A stretch of 64,000 bases of DNA from Algoriphagus sp. TR-M9 (lineage in GTDB: Bacteria > Bacteroidota > Bacteroidia > Cytophagales > Cyclobacteriaceae), in contig NZ_CP115160.1 of assembly GCF_027594545.1 (NCBI RefSeq), forward strand, positions 2,551,001-2,615,000, in the 5' to 3' direction. The notes under the pieces were generated by a model. That model saw only the letters and a program-made list of their open reading frames with translations, was not told the origin of the DNA and did no database searches. The first letter of the stretch is position 1. Every line of letters starts with the position of its first letter. The position numbers and the translations under genes are program-made. Shown here piece by piece: positions 18,216-27,648 of this stretch.

Positions 18216-19393
18216 TAAATACTAGAAGTTGGAAAGGAAGTGGATCCGAATTGCTTCCTGTATTCACTAGGTGAAAAACCCATTAATTGCTTAAACTGCC
18301 TGGCCAGGTTATTACTGTCCTGAAAACCCAGATCTACTGCAATTTCAAATACACTTTGGTCTGAATGCAACAGCTTCTGGGCCAGCTTATCCATACGTAC
18401 CTGCGTGATATATTTATACACAGGCTGTCCTGTGATTTTCAAAAATCGCTTTTCTAAAGCCCTGCGGGAAAGCGGTACTTCCCTGACCACCTGATCCACC
18501 AAAATATTCCTATCTATATTCCTATGAATAAAAGTCAGAGCTGCTGCCACATAACTATCCGATGAGGCATACATATCAGTAGATGAGCGGGTTATAACCT
18601 TTAATGGCGGCACATTGACATCCCTACCTTTATTCATTCCAGTGCGAATCATCTCATCCATAAGCTGGGCCGCTTCATACCCTGCCCGCTCTATATCCAG
18701 ATCTATGCTAGAAAGCTGCGGATCCGAAAGCTCACAAAATGTCATATCATTGTCCACTCCAAGCACTGCCACTTCCTGTGGTACTTTGATGTTATTGTGG
18801 TTGCAGGCTTCTATGATGTGCACTCCCCTATTATCATCGCAGGCCATCAAAGCCAGGGGCTTAGGTAGATTTTTCAACCATTTGCTCAGGGATTTGCTCT
18901 TATAATACCACATTTCAGCAGAGTGGGACTTTTTATGCTCGTAGTAATTTACCTCATAGCCAGCCTCATTAATCGCAGCTTCGAAGCCCTCTGCCCGCTC
19001 CCTTGACCATACTATGCTATTGAATCCATAGAAGGCAAAATTATAATACCCTTTTTTCAAGAAATACTCCGCCCCCATTCTGCCTGTATCTCTATAGGAA
19101 CCAGTAATATTAGGAATCTCCCTAAATCTCTCCTTAAAGTCCTGGGCAATGACCGGCAATCCGGCTTCCACAAATTCCTCCTCCATTTCATTGTAGAGCT
19201 GACCTATTATCCCATCAGCCTTCCATTCCTTGGCCCAGTCGATGATCCCTCTCACTCCCATCATTTCCCTATAGTAAAGTGGCATACGACAAAAGGTCCA
19301 TTGTCCATTTTTGGAAGAAAAAGTAGTGATGCCTTTCAGCAGGTATTTACTGTATTCCTCAGCAAAATCCAGTAATAAAATAACCCTATGCAT
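18215..19393 (-). CDS. XylR-like transcriptional regulator: periplasmic-binding-like sensor fused to AraC HTH
   Basis: The 392-residue protein has a LacI/PBP-I type effector domain at about 1-270 (VILLLDFAEEYSKYLLKGI; MACDDNRGVHIIEACNHNNI; EVAVLGVDNDMTFCEL) and an AraC-type double HTH at about 283-385 (DQVVREVPLSRRALEKRF; FEIAVDLGFQDSNNLARQFK; GFSPSEYRKQFG). This fusion is the XylR type, which binds a free sugar. It overlaps the MFS gene by 8 bp, so both are co-transcribed, and it should control the divergent deacetylase/sialidase operon. Confidence 0.93.
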   Translation of the reverse strand: MHRVILLLDFAEEYSKYLLKGITTFSSKNGQWTFCRMPLYYREMMGVRGIIDWAKEWKADGIIGQLYNEMEEEFVEAGLPVIAQDFKERFREIPNITGSYRDTGRMGAEYFLKKGYYNFAFYGFNSIVWSRERAEGFEAAINEAGYEVNYYEHKKSHSAEMWYYKSKSLSKWLKNLPKPLALMACDDNRGVHIIEACNHNNIKVPQEVAVLGVDNDMTFCELSDPQLSSIDLDIERAGYEAAQLMDEMIRTGMNKGRDVNVPPLKVITRSSTDMYASSDSYVAAALTFIHRNIDRNILVDQVVREVPLSRRALEKRFLKITGQPVYKYITQVRMDKLAQKLLHSDQSVFEIAVDLGFQDSNNLARQFKQLMGFSPSEYRKQFGSTSFPTSSI

Positions 19394-20678
19394 TGGATCC
19401 CCCCTTGAATAACTCTTGGATAGAACTGACTCTGGAGTTACTCACCAGAGGCTTGGCCCATATCCCTATAAAAAGAATAAAGCCTAATGGAATAAACAGA
19501 AAGAACATGGCTGTCTGTAACCCCAGTACATCCGCCAACCCACCGATTACCAAGGGAACCACAGCACCCCCCATAATTCCAGAGCAAAGCAGACCTGCGA
19601 AAGTTCCGTGGGCAAAATCCACAGAATTCAATGCCAATGATATCAAAATTGACCACATCACGGAAAGGCAAAAGCCAGAAAATGCAAAGGCATATAAAAC
19701 CAAATTCCCGCTTGCCAATAGCCCTGTCAACAAGGTAAGTATCCCGGCAGCGGTAAACAGTATCAATACCATTTTGCTATCCATGAATTTCAAAAGCAAA
19801 AGCCCCAGTAAGCAACCTAGTGTCAGCAATCCCCAAAAGTAAGAAATCACCTGTGCGCCCACTGTGCCGGGGTCTGCACCATGATAATCCTGTAGATACT
19901 GACTTACCCAATTGGCAATCCCTTGCTCTGTGCCTACATAAGAGAATATTCCCAGAAAATATAGCCAGACCATGCGCTTTTGAAGCAGGTTTTTCAAGGT
20001 ACTGCCCAACTCTACTTTTTCATCTGATTTTAGTTCCACTCTGGGAAAGCGGGTAAATCCTATGAGAATGATCATCAAACAGGCCAGTGAGGCAAACACA
20101 AAATACACGGAAACCCACTTCATATCCATGGGTACCCAGCGCTCCAGCATTCTGATCCAAGAAGGAGCTTCAGGTTGATACAGTGAATTGTTCAGATAGG
20201 TATATAGCATAGGACTGAGAAAGGAGGCGGCACCGAAAGCCAACTGACCCAAGACAGAATTGAAGGCAAAGTGCTCCTCCCCCCCGGTCACTCTCAGCAG
20301 TGGATTGATCACCACCTGCAGCATGGCCATACCAATACCAATGATAAACAAGGAGCCCAAGGCTGCACCAAACCTTGGCACAAAACCGAACACCAGGGCT
20401 CCCAAAGCAGCCAGGCTAAAAGCCAACAGCAAAACGGGTTTTTCCCTCCATCTCTCCACCAGCAATCCGGAAGGCAAGGACATAAACCCATAAGCCACAA
20501 AAAACGAGAAGGGCAGAAAACCCGCCAGGCCATAACTCAGGGAAAAGCTATCAATAATGCCCGGAATGATAGGGCCTAGAATATTGGACATCAGAGAGAT
20601 GACAAAAAAGATCAAAAAGATGAGTAAGAGAATTTTTGTTTGACCTTTCTTTCCGGTTTTTGATAGTGTTTTTGACAT
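19386..20678 (-). CDS. MFS transporter (sugar-type)
   Basis: A 430-residue membrane protein with about 12 hydrophobic segments and a conserved inter-helix motif (SLPSGLLVERWREKPVLL). The closest family by eye is FucP/NagP-like sugar permeases of Bacteroidota. First gene of the minus operon, ahead of the XylR-like regulator. It probably imports the mono- or oligosaccharide released by the enzymes encoded divergently. Confidence 0.88.
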   Translation of the reverse strand: MSKTLSKTGKKGQTKILLLIFLIFFVISLMSNILGPIIPGIIDSFSLSYGLAGFLPFSFFVAYGFMSLPSGLLVERWREKPVLLLAFSLAALGALVFGFVPRFGAALGSLFIIGIGMAMLQVVINPLLRVTGGEEHFAFNSVLGQLAFGAASFLSPMLYTYLNNSLYQPEAPSWIRMLERWVPMDMKWVSVYFVFASLACLMIILIGFTRFPRVELKSDEKVELGSTLKNLLQKRMVWLYFLGIFSYVGTEQGIANWVSQYLQDYHGADPGTVGAQVISYFWGLLTLGCLLGLLLLKFMDSKMVLILFTAAGILTLLTGLLASGNLVLYAFAFSGFCLSVMWSILISLALNSVDFAHGTFAGLLCSGIMGGAVVPLVIGGLADVLGLQTAMFFLFIPLGFILFIGIWAKPLVSNSRVSSIQELFKGGSNA

Positions 20679-20844
20679 GGTGTAAAAATCGAGGGGCTCA
20701 ATTCTAAGGAAAAAACTTCACAAAACTGCTTAGTTAACAGTTTCTTAAACTAAAAGAAAAAGCGCATATCTAATAGTCCATTTCTAAAATAGTAAGGTAA
20801 CATCAGTATATCAAACCCTTGGAAAGATTCCTTATCTTATCAAA
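20679..20844. promoter_or_regulatory. Divergent promoter region
   Basis: 166 bp between two divergent operons (MFS/regulator and deacetylase/sialidase). A/T-rich throughout, for example AACTAAAAGAAAAAGCGCAT and CTTATCTTATCAAAATG just before the plus-strand start. It should contain both promoters and the operator of the XylR-like protein, although I see no clear palindrome. Confidence 0.55.
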
Positions 20845-21918
20845 ATGCTTAAATACCCTAAAATCAGTATTATACACCTGCTCTGGATTTTCACTACTTC
20901 TCTAGCTTTGGCACAAACTGGATATGCTCAGACTTATGCTGAAAGGCTGGGATTTCCTAAAGGAAAAAAAGTGGTGATTTTTCATGTGGATGATGCAGGT
21001 ATGTCCTATGAGTCCAATCAAGGAACTTTTAATGCCATGCAAAACGGCATTGCCAGCTCTTGTAGTGTCATGATGCCCTGCCCCTGGGCCGGTACCTTTA
21101 TGAGGTTGAGCAAGGAGCAGCCAGGCATGGACATAGGGCTACATCTGGTGCTTACATCCGAGTGGAAAACCTACAGATGGGAACCTTTAGCGGGAAGATC
21201 CCTGGTCCCCGGATTAACGGACACTGAGGGTTCATTTTGGCCCAGTGTAGCACAGGTGCTGGCGCACGCAGATCCAGAGGAAGTTTACTTAGAGCTCAAA
21301 GCCCAGGTGGACCGGGCATTGCAGATGGGCATAGAACCCACCCACTTAGACTCGCATATGGGAACCCTATTTGCCAGCCCTAAATTTTTAGCAGTCTATC
21401 TTAAAGTAGCTAGGGAATATCAGATTCCGGTCATGTTTCCAGGGGGCAACAATAAGTTGATTACAGCAGATTTTCAGCAAGATATAATTGATCAGTTGAA
21501 AAAAGCCGGGAGTTATGAAGAAGGGATGAACTTACCAACTCCGGACATCTTAAAGGAAGCCAGGGAAATGGGAGCAAAAATCTGGGAGATGGGCTTCCCC
21601 GTGCTGGATGACCTGCACAAAAACAGCGGGAACTGGAGGCCTGATCGACCCGATTATACCCAAGAGGAATTGAGCAGGTATAAAATTGAAATGTTCAAGC
21701 AAACCCTGGAAACCATGGAGCCAGGTCTGGCCATGATCATCGTTCACTGTAGCGAAAACACCGAAAACTTCCAAAGGTTCTCAGGTTCGGGGAGGTCTAG
21801 GCAGGCAGATTTGGAAGCTATGCTTTCCCCTGACTTAAAGAATTATATAGAAGAAGAAGGGGTGATACTCACCACCTGGAGAGAAGTGATGCAGCGTAGA
21901 AAAGAAGTAGCGCAATGA
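20845..21918 (+). CDS. Secreted YdjC/ChbG-type carbohydrate deacetylase
   Basis: The 357-residue protein has a signal peptide (about 1-29, ending GYAQT) and the metal site of the YdjC family: FHVDDAGMS (Asp49, Asp50), GLHL (His100) and THLDSHMG (His167, His171). These enzymes remove acetyl groups from amino-sugar oligosaccharides; a deacetylated or related sugar substrate is likely here. Its TGA overlaps the ATG of the next gene (ATGA), indicating translational coupling. Confidence 0.88.
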   Translation: MLKYPKISIIHLLWIFTTSLALAQTGYAQTYAERLGFPKGKKVVIFHVDDAGMSYESNQGTFNAMQNGIASSCSVMMPCPWAGTFMRLSKEQPGMDIGLHLVLTSEWKTYRWEPLAGRSLVPGLTDTEGSFWPSVAQVLAHADPEEVYLELKAQVDRALQMGIEPTHLDSHMGTLFASPKFLAVYLKVAREYQIPVMFPGGNNKLITADFQQDIIDQLKKAGSYEEGMNLPTPDILKEAREMGAKIWEMGFPVLDDLHKNSGNWRPDRPDYTQEELSRYKIEMFKQTLETMEPGLAMIIVHCSENTENFQRFSGSGRSRQADLEAMLSPDLKNYIEEEGVILTTWREVMQRRKEVAQ

Positions 21919-23105
21919 AACTGAGCAACACTTACAAAACATTTCTTTTGCTAGGTTTACTTTGCCACACTGGTGTGCTGCTAGCACAGGAACCACTGGT
22001 ACCTAGCCTGCTTAACGAATCTATTTTTCCCCTTCAGGAAAAACATACCCATGGCAGCAGCATAGTAGCCTTACCCAATGCTGACCTGCTTACAGTTTGG
22101 TTTGAGGGCTCGGGAGAAAGAAAGGCGGATGATGTTCTACTCATGGGGGCCAGAAAGAAAAGCGGTGAGACCAACTGGTCAACTCCCTTTATAATGGCAG
22201 ACAGTCCAGGTATTCCAGACTGCAATCCAGTACTTTTTCTGAACCAGAATGATGAGCTTTTTTTAGTATGGATTGCGGTGTTGGCCAATGAATGGGAGCA
22301 TTCCCTTTTAAGACTAAAACGGAGTAAATCATACGAAACCAGTGGAGCGCCACTATGGGAATGGCAGGACAATATCCTGCTCAAACCCGGAGATGAATTT
22401 GCCACAGAGGTGGAAAAAAGATTCAGGGATTTACCCTCCCCAAATTTGGGTTGGGCGGCCTACGCACCCAAATACGAAGATTTAATCAGGACTGCCTCCC
22501 GGGATTCCAAAAAGACCAGCCTGGGATGGATGACACGCATCAAACCCTTACTTATTGGCGATAGAATCATTCTGCCATTATACTCCGATGGTTTTAATTT
22601 TTCCATGATGGCCATCTCAGATGACTTTGGTGAGAGCTGGAGCCCCAGTTTACCTCTGGTAGGCAAAGGACCTATACAACCCGCATTAATCCAAAAGGAA
22701 AATGGAGATATAGTGGCCATGCTACGTGATTCCGGGGATGCTCCCAGCAGAATCCAACAAAGCATTTCCAAGGATCTGGGCGAAAGTTGGTCAGCTGCCC
22801 GCAAAACTGACTTTCCCAATACAGCAAGTGTGGAACTCCTAAAACTAGCGGATGGCAGATGGTGGATGATTGGTAATGACATACAAGATGGTAGATATAG
22901 ATTGGCCCTTTGGATATCCGATGATGAAGGTGAAAACTGGAGCAAACCACAGTACCTAGAGCTTGATTCCAGCAAAGAAGGAAGGTATTCCTACCCTGCC
23001 ATCATACAGGATCAAAAGGGTTTGGTCCACCTCACCTATTCCAAGCATTTAAAAGAAGGCAAAACCATACAGTATAGACTATTGGATCCAACTCAAATTC
23101 ACTGA
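21915..23105 (+). CDS. Secreted sialidase-like six-bladed beta-propeller protein
   Basis: The 396-residue exported protein has three Asp-box (BNR) motifs of the form SxDxGxxW: SDDFGESWS, SKDLGESWS and SDDEGENWS. The N-terminal region (HTHGSSIVALPNADLLTVWFEG) is typical of sialidase-fold proteins. The fold also serves enzymes other than sialidases, so cleavage of sialic acid is not established. It overlaps the deacetylase gene by 4 bp and is followed after 2 bp by the 738-aa gene. Confidence 0.85.
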   Translation: MKLSNTYKTFLLLGLLCHTGVLLAQEPLVPSLLNESIFPLQEKHTHGSSIVALPNADLLTVWFEGSGERKADDVLLMGARKKSGETNWSTPFIMADSPGIPDCNPVLFLNQNDELFLVWIAVLANEWEHSLLRLKRSKSYETSGAPLWEWQDNILLKPGDEFATEVEKRFRDLPSPNLGWAAYAPKYEDLIRTASRDSKKTSLGWMTRIKPLLIGDRIILPLYSDGFNFSMMAISDDFGESWSPSLPLVGKGPIQPALIQKENGDIVAMLRDSGDAPSRIQQSISKDLGESWSAARKTDFPNTASVELLKLADGRWWMIGNDIQDGRYRLALWISDDEGENWSKPQYLELDSSKEGRYSYPAIIQDQKGLVHLTYSKHLKEGKTIQYRLLDPTQIH

Positions 23106-23107
23106 TT

Positions 23108-25324
23108 ATGAAATTACATTTTTATGCAATGGCCTTATCCTTTTCAGGCCTGGTTCAACTTACAGCCCTAGGCCAATCTGGGAGTGGAGGGCAACACATA
23201 GACAAGGCATTTGTGCAGGAGCATGCTATACTATACCCGGGCAACTTGCAAAACCTAGGTCCCTATAGCTTGGGCAGCAATGAAGTGGGGAATATCCAGA
23301 TTTTGCATGGAAACACACTTTTAAAGCCAGCTTCGGCCCAGTTCCAGGTATGGGGAAAACTGGTAGAGGACAAGAGTTACCTACCTATGGCAGACAAAAA
23401 CATCCAGGCTATCAATGGCTACCAAGGAGAGTTGGTTTACCTGGATGATGAGGCTGTTTTTAGCAATGCCTGGGCTGGAAGCCTCTTTATACGGCATGAG
23501 CTGCCTACCCCACATATACTGGAAGGCGGAAGTAATTTTGATTTTCTGATTTCGGATGGCAAGCAAATCCAGTATTTGCAAGAAGGTCTGGAGCAGGCTG
23601 TGGTGCTGTCTGCTCCTCAGGAAATTTTAGAGATTGAATTTGACCCCATTCAGGAAAAGTTTTGGGTTTTGAGCAGAGAAAGGCTCTTTAGATTTGATCC
23701 CCTTAATAAGGAGTTAAGGGAAATGTTGGATGGAAAAGACCTAAGATCTATGAGCTTTCACGCTGAAAACAATGAATTGATCTTAGGAACTGCTGAAGGA
23801 TACTTCACCTATGACGCCTTGTCCGGGAAGAGATCTGATTTAAACAGCAGACTGCCCTGGAACGAGATCCTGGTAGTGGAAAGCCAAGATGATGAGCTTT
23901 GGTTTGGTACCACCAAAGGTGCATTTGTTCTGCTTCCTTCCGGAGAATTCAATTATTACTACCTAGAGCGCTGGATTCCGGGAGAGCAAGTTTACGACAT
24001 AGCTTTTGGGGAAAATGAGATTTATCTCCTTACAGATCAGGGACTGGGTACTATAGTCCGAGAGAAAATGACACTGGAGGAGAAAGCGGCTTTCTTTGAT
24101 GAGTACACCCGTAAGAATCATATCCGAAACGGATTTAATGCTACACTGGAATTAAGTGAACCCGGTAAACTAGAAAGCGGTAAGCTGGATGACTCCGATA
24201 ATGACGGGCTCTGGACCTCCATGTATCTGGCCTCGCAGGGCTTCAGGTATGCGGTCACCAAATCACCTGAGGCCATGGCTCAGATTCGCCAGTCCTTATT
24301 GGCCATGGAACGGCTATTTACCATTAATCCTGTGGCCGGCTTTCCTTCCAGGTCATTTGAGCGCTCTGGGTACATAGAGCAGTTGTCAGATCCGGACCGC
24401 TGGCAGCATGCCCCGGATCCCGAATGGGACTGGAAGGCCACCACCAGTAGTGATGAGGCCATAGGGCATATTTTTGTTTATGGAGTGCTGGCCGAAATAG
24501 TAGAAGACGATTGGGTGAAAAGCAAATCTATTGAGCTGATAGACACGCTTATGTCACACATCCTAAGCCATGATCTCTACCTCTATGATTACGATGGAAA
24601 GCCCACCCAGTGGGGAAAGTGGAATCCTGATTATGTCAATAATTTCCCTCCAGAAGTAGGTGACAGAAAACTCAATTCCTCCAATATCATAGGCATGCTT
24701 CAAACTGCCTATCATTTTACCGGAAAGGAAAAATACAAGGAAAAGGCATTTGAACTAATGGATGAGTTTGGCTATATGGAAAATTTGATGAGGCCTATGG
24801 CTGTCATAGGTCAGGCCGGAGAGGAAAGCGATTCCTATAGTCAGATGCTTTCAGAGGCCTGGAATCACTCGGATGATGAAATGTATTTTGTAGGTTACTG
24901 GGGCTTATACCGTTATGCGTTTAACCCGGAACTAAAAAGAAAATATAAGGAAGCAATACTGGATCACTGGCAGGCAGAGCGACCCGAAAAAGATGCCCTT
25001 TGGAATATTATGACAGCCATGGTTCAACCTGAAAAATTTGATTTGGAGGAGTCCATCTGGTTTTTGCAAAAGCACCCCTTAGATCTGATCCATTGGAATG
25101 TTAAAAACAGCCATAGAAAGGATATAGAGCTTTTGGATCAAAACTTCAGGAGACAAAGCACCACCCAGGTTTTGCCCCCATCTGAAACCAGAATAGCTAG
25201 GCACAATGCCAACCGATTCACGCTGGATTCAGAAAGAGGTGGAAGAAGCGCTTACAGTCCAGGTGATATTTGGCTTTTACCCTATTGGATGGGGCGATAC
25301 CTGGGAGTGGGAGTCATTGAGTAA
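23108..25324 (+). CDS. Secreted two-domain protein of unknown function (738 aa)
   Basis: I do not recognise this family. A signal peptide ends at about 22. Residues about 45-330 contain recurring beta-propeller-like strands (NNELILGTAEGYFTYD; DELWFGTTKGAFVLLP; ENEIYLLTDQGLGTIV). Residues about 345-735 are helix-rich with aromatic and acidic residues in a pattern suggesting an alpha/alpha toroid, as in many glycoside hydrolases and lyases (DDSDNDGLWTSMYLASQGFR; SSDEAIGHIFVYGVLAEI; LNSSNIIGMLQTAYHFTGK). The DNDGLWTSMY segment resembles a catalytic acidic cluster. Third gene of a tight operon, so probably a carbohydrate-active enzyme. Confidence 0.85.
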   Translation: MKLHFYAMALSFSGLVQLTALGQSGSGGQHIDKAFVQEHAILYPGNLQNLGPYSLGSNEVGNIQILHGNTLLKPASAQFQVWGKLVEDKSYLPMADKNIQAINGYQGELVYLDDEAVFSNAWAGSLFIRHELPTPHILEGGSNFDFLISDGKQIQYLQEGLEQAVVLSAPQEILEIEFDPIQEKFWVLSRERLFRFDPLNKELREMLDGKDLRSMSFHAENNELILGTAEGYFTYDALSGKRSDLNSRLPWNEILVVESQDDELWFGTTKGAFVLLPSGEFNYYYLERWIPGEQVYDIAFGENEIYLLTDQGLGTIVREKMTLEEKAAFFDEYTRKNHIRNGFNATLELSEPGKLESGKLDDSDNDGLWTSMYLASQGFRYAVTKSPEAMAQIRQSLLAMERLFTINPVAGFPSRSFERSGYIEQLSDPDRWQHAPDPEWDWKATTSSDEAIGHIFVYGVLAEIVEDDWVKSKSIELIDTLMSHILSHDLYLYDYDGKPTQWGKWNPDYVNNFPPEVGDRKLNSSNIIGMLQTAYHFTGKEKYKEKAFELMDEFGYMENLMRPMAVIGQAGEESDSYSQMLSEAWNHSDDEMYFVGYWGLYRYAFNPELKRKYKEAILDHWQAERPEKDALWNIMTAMVQPEKFDLEESIWFLQKHPLDLIHWNVKNSHRKDIELLDQNFRRQSTTQVLPPSETRIARHNANRFTLDSERGGRSAYSPGDIWLLPYWMGRYLGVGVIE

Positions 25325-25843
25325 GCGTTTCTAGGGCAAAATAGGGCTGTTCAAGACCCGGAATGTCCACCGACGACAGTCCGCAGTCCGCAACAGTTTG
25401 AAAGAAACTTAAACCCATATTTTCTTTCGCTAATGGTAAGAAGGTGGGTATCCATATTAATAACTATGATTATTCGTAATGATGCCAGTCCCCCAAAAAG
25501 GCCTCGACTGCGCTCGCCCTCCGGCTTGGGGGCATTATCCTCCTCTCCCCGCCTTAAGACATTGACGGTCACCGAGCGAAGTCGAGGTGCATGGTAATAA
25601 AATTTGGCTACCGTTTAGTAAGCGGATATACCTAATAAAAATAGAGGTTATGGCAGGTTGGTTGGCATGCCTATTTGAAATATCATTTTATCTTAACCCA
25701 CCCCCGTTAACAGAAGCTTAATATCTTGATTATTAATCGGTAACACATGTTAGATTTACGCAAATTGAGGTTTTAAATGCGTGATTTACGTATCTGTTTG
25801 CGGCTATTTTTCCAAAATTTATTGGAGCAAGATAATTAGCCAT
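25325..25843. repeat. Spacer with short repeat fragments
   Basis: About 25360-25400 is a CCACCGACGACAGTCCGCAG simple-sequence stretch. About 25489-25535 holds CCCCCAAAAAGGCCTCGACT with CCGGCTTGGGGG, a hairpin-like repeat, and about 25572 has CACCGAGCGAAGTCGAGGTG, the class also seen at 6638. No gene is supported. 25690-25840 is A/T-rich and should contain the promoter for the sigma gene. Confidence 0.6.
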
Positions 25844-26371
25844 ATGACAGAACCTACCGCAAAGACCATAGAGAATTTCAAAAAGGGGAAACAGGAGGCG
25901 ATTGAAACCATCTACTATTATTACAAGCCTACCATAGTAAGATTTATAGTATCTCTAATCAAAGATGCTGAGGAAGCCGAAGTTATTTTTCACAATGTCT
26001 TTTTAAAAATCCTCCGGAAAAAGCAGGACTTAGATACCGAAAAAGGGATTCGGGCCTATATTTTCACCATATCAAAAAATGAAGTGAGAGATTACTTCAA
26101 TCAATTGAGTATGAGGAGGAAAAAGGCTGAGGAATTCTATGTGAACAGAATAGAAAACACAGTAGATCTAAAGTTGGAAGAGGAAGCATTATTGGAGAAA
26201 TTGGAAAAAGCTGTAGAAATGCTGAGTGAGCAAAGGAAAAAAGTGATTCGGCTCTCTTATTTTGAAAACCTTTCTTACCAAGAGATCGCGGACCAGATGT
26301 TGATTTCCAAAAACACAGTAAAGAATCATTTGATCAAGGCCCGATTGAGTTTAGGTAGTTATCTTAGGTAA
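25844..26371 (+). CDS. Orphan ECF RNA polymerase sigma factor
   Basis: The start MTEPTAKTIENF at 25844 fits the family better than an upstream Met at 25781, giving 175 residues. Region 2 is at about 10-80 (ETIYYYYKPTIVRFIVSL; EVIFHNVFLKILRKK) and region 4 at about 115-170 (LSEQRKKVIRLSYFENLSYQ then KNTVKNHLIKARLSLG). No FecR anti-sigma gene follows; repeats begin within 20 bp of the stop. It may act on distant genes or pair with an anti-sigma encoded elsewhere. Confidence 0.92.
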   Translation: MTEPTAKTIENFKKGKQEAIETIYYYYKPTIVRFIVSLIKDAEEAEVIFHNVFLKILRKKQDLDTEKGIRAYIFTISKNEVRDYFNQLSMRRKKAEEFYVNRIENTVDLKLEEEALLEKLEKAVEMLSEQRKKVIRLSYFENLSYQEIADQMLISKNTVKNHLIKARLSLGSYLR

Positions 26372-26630
26372 GGAAGCAGGAAGAGTTTAGAGTTAAAAGT
26401 TTAAAATGAAAAGTGTAAAGTTGCCGTTTTCGGTACTTTGACATTCGGAATTCAATATTTCGGAGGCCGGGAAGTCGGGAAATTGGGTGTTTGGTGTTGG
26501 TGACCGTCACTGCGAGGTGAGGTACGAGCCGCGGCAGTCTCAGACTTAGTGGGAGAAGGTCAAAGCTGAAAGCTGAAAGTAGTTAAAGTCAGAAAGTTAG
26601 GTGTCCGGTGTCCGGTGACCGTTGGTGGGT

Positions 26631-26785
26631 GACCACGAAGTGGTCCAACCTTTCAATAGCCCCGCCACGGCGGGCAGGCCAGGGTAAGGAGGTAACGACG
26701 CAACCCTGGGTAAAAAATCAATTTCTATCACCAGCGCTGGCTCGGGATTGTGATTCGGAGACGAGGGTATAATTGCCAGCAAGAT
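26631..26785 (+). repeat. U unit 5
   Basis: H1 is GACCACgaaGTGGTC; extra CCCGCCacGGCGGG; H3 with loop aaggaggtaacgacgca; H4 CGCTGGCTCGGGATTGTGATTC then GGAGACG and GCCAGC. Confidence 0.88.
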
Positions 26786-27129
26786 TAACTAACATCAATA
26801 TTGGACAGCTATTTTTATTCAATCGACAACTCCACTATTTACCATAATGGCTTGTGCGAAAGGTGCTTTCTCTTGATACTTTTGGGACCAAAAGTATCCA
26901 AAAGTCTTTGCCAGAGGCTATGCTTCAAATCGGCCAATAATTATGAAAAAAACAAAGATTGTTCACCGATTTGATTTTTGGTACTTGTCCAAGCCTAAAA
27001 ATTGGCGGATCTCCCTCGCCCACTCGGGAGCTAGCCAATTTTCTTTACGGCTCAGACTGCATCCCAAAAACCGCATATACTCCATGGCACCCCAGTCCTA
27101 GTAACGACTTCATTTTAATAACTTCGTGG
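26786..27129 (+). repeat. LE copy C, 3' truncated
   Basis: Starts TAACTAACATCAATATTGG. The first hairpin reads GATACTTTTGggacCAAAAGTATC. It stops after AATAACTTCGTGG; the last ~50 bp and the following U unit are missing, replaced by TP-like sequence. Confidence 0.83.
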
Positions 27130-27257
27130 AGACTTAGACCAGAAGTAGGACCAGAATCGGCGTGAGAATAATTTACCTGGGTGAAATTCTAAAAAAGTAG
27201 GTACTGGGAAAGGATACCCATCCTAAAATCCTTATTTTTGAGTAAACGCATGAGATT

Positions 27258-27326
27258 ATGGAAGAATCAGAAAAATCAGATTTCACTGTACTGGAGAATA
27301 AAACTATAGGATCTATAACCTACTAA
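27258..27326 (+). pseudogene. Remnant of an XRE-family regulator gene (N-terminal 22 codons)
   Basis: ATG at 27258 opens MEESEKSDFTVLENKTIGSI and stops at TAA 27326. The intact XRE gene at 48106 begins MREEESDFTVLENKKIGRN, so SDFTVLENK-IG is shared, as is the position just ahead of a toxin-antitoxin pair. Nothing resembling the HTH follows. A short functional peptide is possible but a truncated copy is simpler. Confidence 0.7.
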
Positions 27327-27345
27327 TAACAGTGAGGGATAACCA

Positions 27346-27642
27346 ATGAACTCAGTATATTTTAGATGTAGAGAACTGATCTACAGTGATCATGCCATTA
27401 ATCAGATGTTTAACCGAGACATCACTACTGGGGACATCGAGGAGGTGATCCGGCTGGGTGAAATAATTAATAATTATCCGAACGATAAACCCTTCCCTAG
27501 TTGTTTAGTGTTAGGTTTTGCTACAAAAAGGCCACTTCATTTGGTCATCGCCATAAATGAACCTGAAAGCAAATGTGTAATAATCACTGCTTATGAGCCA
27601 GATCCCAAACTATGGGCCGAGAACTTTAAATTTAAAATTTAA
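27346..27642 (+). CDS. DUF4258-family putative toxin (RelE/MqsR-like fold)
   Basis: The 98-residue protein has the DUF4258 core YSDHAINQMFNRDIT..DIEEVI, a basic/polar middle and the C-terminal HLVIAINEPESKCVIITAYEPD strand pair. Members are proposed ribosome-dependent or free mRNA interferases. A YgiT-type zinc-finger gene follows after 6 bp, the standard arrangement in which toxin precedes antitoxin. It starts 19 bp after the XRE remnant. Confidence 0.87.
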   Translation: MNSVYFRCRELIYSDHAINQMFNRDITTGDIEEVIRLGEIINNYPNDKPFPSCLVLGFATKRPLHLVIAINEPESKCVIITAYEPDPKLWAENFKFKI

Positions 27643-27648
27643 CTAACT

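Larger units (their letters stand above)
26372..27257. repeat. Non-coding repeat region (SP, U5, LE-C)
   Basis: SP and its extension occupy about 26386-26630 and match 31040-31285 closely. U5 and a truncated LE-C follow. 27130-27257 carries a TP-like tail (GAGACTTAGACCAGAAGTAGGACC) and the leader of the broken XRE frame. Confidence 0.8.
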
